A stretch of DNA of 64,000 nt from Lamellibrachia columna (lineage: Eukaryota; Annelida; Polychaeta; Sabellida; Siboglinidae). Positions 16,972-64,000 of this stretch are shown piece by piece. Under the pieces are notes generated by a model. The model had not been told where the DNA came from. It was given only the letters and a program-made list of their open reading frames with translations, and made no database searches. The position numbers and the translations under genes are program-made. The stretch's first letter is position 1, and the number at the start of each line of letters is the position of its first letter. The DNA lies in the NCBI GenBank assembly GCA_963662155.1, contig OY759271.1, positions 21,829,729-21,893,728 of the forward strand. Direction: 5' to 3'.

Positions 16972-17189
16972 ACAAGTTTGTGTGTGCACACAAGTTTGTG
17001 TGTGCACACAAGTTTGTGTGTGCACACAAGTTTGTGTGTGCACACACAGTTTGTGTGTGCACACAAGTTTGTGCATGCACACAAGTTTGTGCATGCACAC
17101 AAGTTTGTGCGTGCACACAAGTTTGTGCGTGCACACAAGTTTGTGCGTGCACACAAGTTTGTGTGTGCACACAAGTTTGTGTGTGCACA
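16972..17189. repeat. 18-bp palindromic minisatellite, 12 copies
   Basis: The unit is acaagtttgtgtgtgcac, with tgcatgc and tgcgtgc variants. The centre tgtgtgcacaca is its own reverse complement. Alternating purine-pyrimidine content is high. Confidence 0.93.
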
Positions 17190-18812
17190 ATGTGCTACAT
17201 CAGGGTGGCAACCTAGTTAATTCTGCGTCTAAATGGAACTGTCTTCACCTAGGGACACTAGAAAGAAACCCACATAAAATCTGGTGACTAATGTGTGATA
17301 CATTCACTAGCAGATATATATATATATATGGTGCGAGTTACTTATGCGTAAAGAAAGAGATGCAAGACTGACTTGACATCTAAGTTAGCCACAATTGCCC
17401 AGACACTGATTGATCATCCAGTGTGGGGCCCATAAGTACTGTCTAACAACTGTGTAATAACACGTTCCAGCGAGTAGGGACCACCTCCGTATCACTTCAT
17501 GGTGGATATGCGAGTAACGCAAGAATGATCACCCATAAACTATCTATCCACCTGAAGCGTTTTTTATTTGAATTGTCACAGTCAGGGTGTTATATTTGAC
17601 AGCTGAGTTTGTTGAAAGACACACCTGAGTTTGTTGAAAGACACCCCTGAGTTTGGCAATAGACTCACCTGAGTTTATTGGTAGCACCCCTGTGAAGTGT
17701 GACAAGTTTGGATGACTTGTTGACAACAGTGCAGGATTACTCGGGTGGGCTGCGGTTCAGAGAAATTGTGACAAAATGAACGAAAGCCCCACCGGACAAA
17801 CTATCATTGATTAAATAGAATGTGCTCACTTGTCAGGCCTATTGAAGTGATACATGTCCCAACACTACCTGTTTTAATGCTTTACATGGCTAAACTTTTG
17901 TCGGATCGGATCAAAAACTGTTGGTCCAGCCAAATCAACATACAACTAAAGTTTTGTTGAGTTGCGGACCAGCGCACATCGCACTACTGATTCGTTTTAA
18001 GTCAAATAAACACGTGATTCGCAAAAAAGGCTCAACAATGTATGCCTAATTTAACTTGTTTGGTTTTGTCCCATTTTTGACAGTCAGTTTTCATCGCTAT
18101 TTATAACACGGTGATTCATATACCGTGCACACAGAAAATACAGACATTTTTGTTGTTTTATGCATTCTCTAGTGTCATCTGGCCGTGTTGTGTACAGGGT
18201 TCAGTACAGTTCCCACTTACACAAGTGCTAATTTACCTTCAATACAGACCATTTGCTGATGTTAATGTTGCTAGTTAGCTATGTTGGTTGACAACTGTGC
18301 ACATGACCTGTTGATACAAGGCAAACATTGACCAGTTGGCACAAGATTATCTGGGTATTCGTCACTTATAGAACTGAGTCAACTGACTTAAGTCACATGA
18401 CCTACAAACCACCTACTCGTGATGCTTCATGCATCACAAAGATATGTGTAAACAGAGAGAACATGGTGGATGTACCAGTCTTAAATCCCTGCACTTCATT
18501 CACTTTAGGTGTTGGCTTTTATTAACAATGACCCGTGTCATTTTCTATATATCACTATAGCCAGAGTCATGTTATTATTAGCAATGACCATGTCATTTTA
18601 TATATATATCACTGCCGGAGTCATGTTATTATTAAAGAGATTTCATATTTTCTCACTCGCAAGAACGGCACAGCAAAATGGTGACCCGTAAAACAGCGCA
18701 TTAAAAACAAGGAAAAATATAAAAACCAGTGAAACTTGAACCGAGGAGGAAGTTTCCTGCTTTTCCCTGAGGAGATGTTGACCTGTGTGGAACTGGAAAC
18801 TGCTCAGTACAA
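17190..18812. other. Non-coding stretch with small repeats
   Basis: Contains a short (TA)n run near 17311-17329, about four copies of a 22-bp unit (gagtttgttgaaagacac core, 17602-17692), the inverted MITE-like copy, and a ~67-bp near-duplication at 18517-18634 (caatgac...gtcatttt). No exon recognised; a short first exon of the downstream PLC gene could be hidden here or further upstream. Confidence 0.5.
17889..18049 (-). mobile_element. MITE-like dispersed repeat, copy 2 (shorter)
   Basis: The reverse complement starts ttaggcatacattgttgagc and aligns along its length with 12988 onward, but lacks about 80 bp of copy 1. Its other end retains taaacttttgtc, related to the inverted terminal repeat. 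Confidence 0.6.
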
Positions 18813-20486
18813 GCTACGTTTACCTGTGTGGCAGTATAAGCTATGTTTACTTGTGTGGCAGTATAAGCTATGTTTACTTGTGTGGCAGTATAAGCTATGT
18901 TTACTTGTGTGGCAGTATAAGCTATGTTTACTTGTGTGGCAGTATAACTTTTGTTATGTTTACCTGTGTGGCAGTATAAGTTATGTTTACTTGTGTGGCA
19001 GTATAAGCTATGTTTACTTGTGTGGCAGTATAAGTTATGTTTACTTGTGTGGCAGTATAAGTTATGTTTACTTGTGTGGCAGTATAAGCTATGTTTACTT
19101 GTGTGGCAGTATAAGCTATGTTTACTTGTGTGGCAGTATAAGTTATGTTTACTTGTGTGGCAGTATAAGCTATGTTTACCTGTGTGGCAGTATAAGCTAT
19201 GTTTACTTGTGTGGCAGTATAAGTTATGTTTACTTGTGTGGCAGTATAAGCTATGTTTACTTGTGTGGCAGTATAAGCTATGTTTACTTGTGTGGCAGTA
19301 TAAGTTATGTTTACTTGTGTGGCAGTATAAGCTATGTTTACTTGTGTGGCAGTATAAGTTATGTTTACTTGTGTGGCAGTATAAGCTATGTTTACTTGTG
19401 TGGCAGTATAAGTTATGTTTACTTGTGTGGCAGTATAAGTTATGTTTACCTGTGTGGCAGTATAAGTTATGTTTACTTGTGTGGCAGTATAAGCTATGTT
19501 TACTTGTGTGGCAGTATAAGTTATGTTTACCTGTGTGGCAGTATAAGTTATGTTTACCTGTGTGGCAGTATAAGCTATGTTTACCTGTGTGGCAGTATAA
19601 GCTATGTTTACTTGTGTGGCAGTATAAGCTATGTTTACTTGTGTGGCAGTATAAGCTATGTTTACTTGTGTGGCAGTATAAGTTATGTTTACCTGTGTGG
19701 CAGTATAAGCTATGTTTACCTGTGTGGCAGTATCAGTTATGTTTACCTGTGTGGCAGTATAAGTTATGTTTACCTGTGTGGCAGTATAAGTTATGTTTAC
19801 CTGTGTGGCAGTATAAGTTATGTTTACCTGTGTGGCAGTATAAGTTATGTTTACCTGTGTGGCAGTATCAGTTATGTTTACCTGTGTGGCAGTATAAGTT
19901 ATGTTTACCTGTGTGGCAGTATAAGTTATGTTTACCTGTGTGGCAGTATAAGTTATGTTTACCTGTGTGGCAGTATCAGTTATGTTTACCTGTGTGGCAG
20001 TATAAGTTATGTTTACCTGTGTGGCAGTATAAGTTATGTTTACCTGTGTGGCAGTATGAGTTATGTTTACCTGTGTGGCAGTATAAGTTATGTTTACCTG
20101 TGTGGCAGTATAAGTTATGTTTACCTGTGTGGCAGTATAAGTTATGTTTACCTGGGTGGCAGTATAAGTTGTGTTTACCTGTGTGGCAGTATCAGTTATG
20201 TTTACCTGTGTGGCAGTATCAGTTATGTTTACCTGTGTGGCAGTATAAGTTATGTTTACCTGGGTGGCAGTATAAGTTATGTTTACTTGTGAGGCAGTAT
20301 AAGTTATGTTTACCTGTGTGGCAGTATAAGCTATGTTTACCTGTGTGGCAGTATAAGCTATGTTTACCTGTGTGGCAGTATAAGCTATGTTTACCTGTGT
20401 GGCAGTATAAGTTATGTTTACCTGTGTGGCAGTATAAGCTATGTTTACCTGTGTGGCAGTATAAGTTATGTTTACCTGTGTGGCAG
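18813..20486. repeat. 27-bp minisatellite, 62 copies, ending on a splice acceptor
   Basis: The unit is tataagttatgtttacctgt followed by gtggcag. The left part mostly has cttgtg and agcta variants, the right part cctgtg and agtta. The last gtggcag (ends 20486) lies directly before the coding sequence of the first visible PLC-delta exon and can serve as its 3' splice site, so the same acceptor-like motif occurs in every unit. The frame that enters the exon is open through essentially the whole array, encoding LPVWQYKLC repeats. Confidence 0.95.
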
Positions 20487-63397
<42,911 letters not shown>

Positions 63398-63521
63398 GTA
63401 AACTCCCTTCAATTGTTTAGAACGACACCCCTCATATGATTACCAACGTAGCTTCCCCAGTTTCTGAATCATGCAGGAACTCTACCAAAAGGCCTTCACT
63501 CAACTAGTACCCAATGATTTT

Positions 63522-63838
63522 CTGTATATTAGTCCTTGCTGTATATTAGTCCTTGCGGTATATTAGTCCTTGCTGTATATTAGTCCTTGCTGTATATTAA
63601 TCCTTGCTGTATGTTAGTCCTTGCTGTATGTTAGTCCTTGCTGTATATTAGTCCTTGCTGTATGTTAGTCCTTGCTGTATGTTAGTCCTTGCTGTATGTT
63701 AGTCCTTGCTGTATGTTAGTCCTTGCTGTATGTTAGTCCTTGCTGTATGTTAGTCCTTGCTGTATGTTAGTCCTTGCTCTATGTTAGTCCTTGCTGTATG
63801 TTAGTCCTTGCTCTATATTAGTCCTTGCTGTATGTTAC
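63522..63838. repeat. 17-bp minisatellite, about 18 copies
   Basis: Unit ctgtatgttagtccttg, with tatatta variants at the left. It starts about 125 bp after the donor of PLC visible exon 15. The remaining bases to the window end show nothing recognisable. Confidence 0.95.
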
Positions 63839-64000
63839 TTAGATAAGCTTAGTTAAGATCTTACAAAATAATTTATTGAAACTGCGTAATGTATTTACAG
63901 TAACTCTGATGCATAAAGTGACATGTTTTACTTCTCATCTTGTTCCTAACTTTGAAATCATTGTGGAAATGTCAGCCTTTGTAATGTAACATGTGCAACA

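Overview
This is animal (metazoan) nuclear DNA, probably from a marine invertebrate; I cannot name the species. The reasons are small coding exons with GT-AG or GC-AG introns, CR1-like and other non-LTR retrotransposon relics, a tRNA-derived SINE, and a very heavy load of tandem repeats. By my own tally about 40% of the 64 kb is minisatellite or microsatellite DNA. Most long open frames in the window are only the translation of stop-free repeat units.

Two genes can be supported. (1) A phosphoinositide-specific phospholipase C of the delta type on the + strand. I assembled fifteen exons between 20487 and 63397 (597-606 codons, depending on the first acceptor). They cover the PH domain, EF-hands, catalytic X box, acidic X/Y linker and most of the Y box. 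The start codon and the C2 domain lie outside what I can see. All phases join cleanly and the catalytic motifs are intact, so the gene looks functional. (2) A two-exon gene on the - strand (44705-49370), nested inside the 9.75-kb PLC intron. It encodes a predicted 319-residue protein with a membrane segment at each end and a cysteine-containing region between; I do not recognise the family.

Layout: 1-20486 has no recognised gene. It holds minisatellites, a reverse-transcriptase relic joined to a 535-bp GT tract (3738-5928), a CR1-like fragment (8281-9245), two copies of a small MITE-like repeat, and a SINE whose tRNA-like head has been tandemly amplified about 37 times (15110-16965). From 20487 to 40393 is one 19.7-kb PLC intron with minisatellites, a GIY-YIG relic of Penelope type, a 2.9-kb 38-bp array and a broken CR1-like LINE (32465-35720). 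The 40480-50233 intron holds a nearly perfect 94-bp array and the nested gene. The catalytic exons lie at 50234-63397, separated by short introns and three larger ones filled with arrays.

The most unusual signal is that tandem duplications repeatedly sit on splice sites. The 3' splice site of nested-gene exon 2 is multiplied about 85 times. The 3' splice site of the first visible PLC exon lies at the end of a 62-copy array carrying the same motif. Two other PLC acceptors are duplicated once (38 bp and 49 bp), one GT donor is followed by three donor-like copies (36-bp period), and a GC donor is present three times (62-bp period). Some of these repeats preserve frame and could add peptide repeats if used; others would give an immediate stop.
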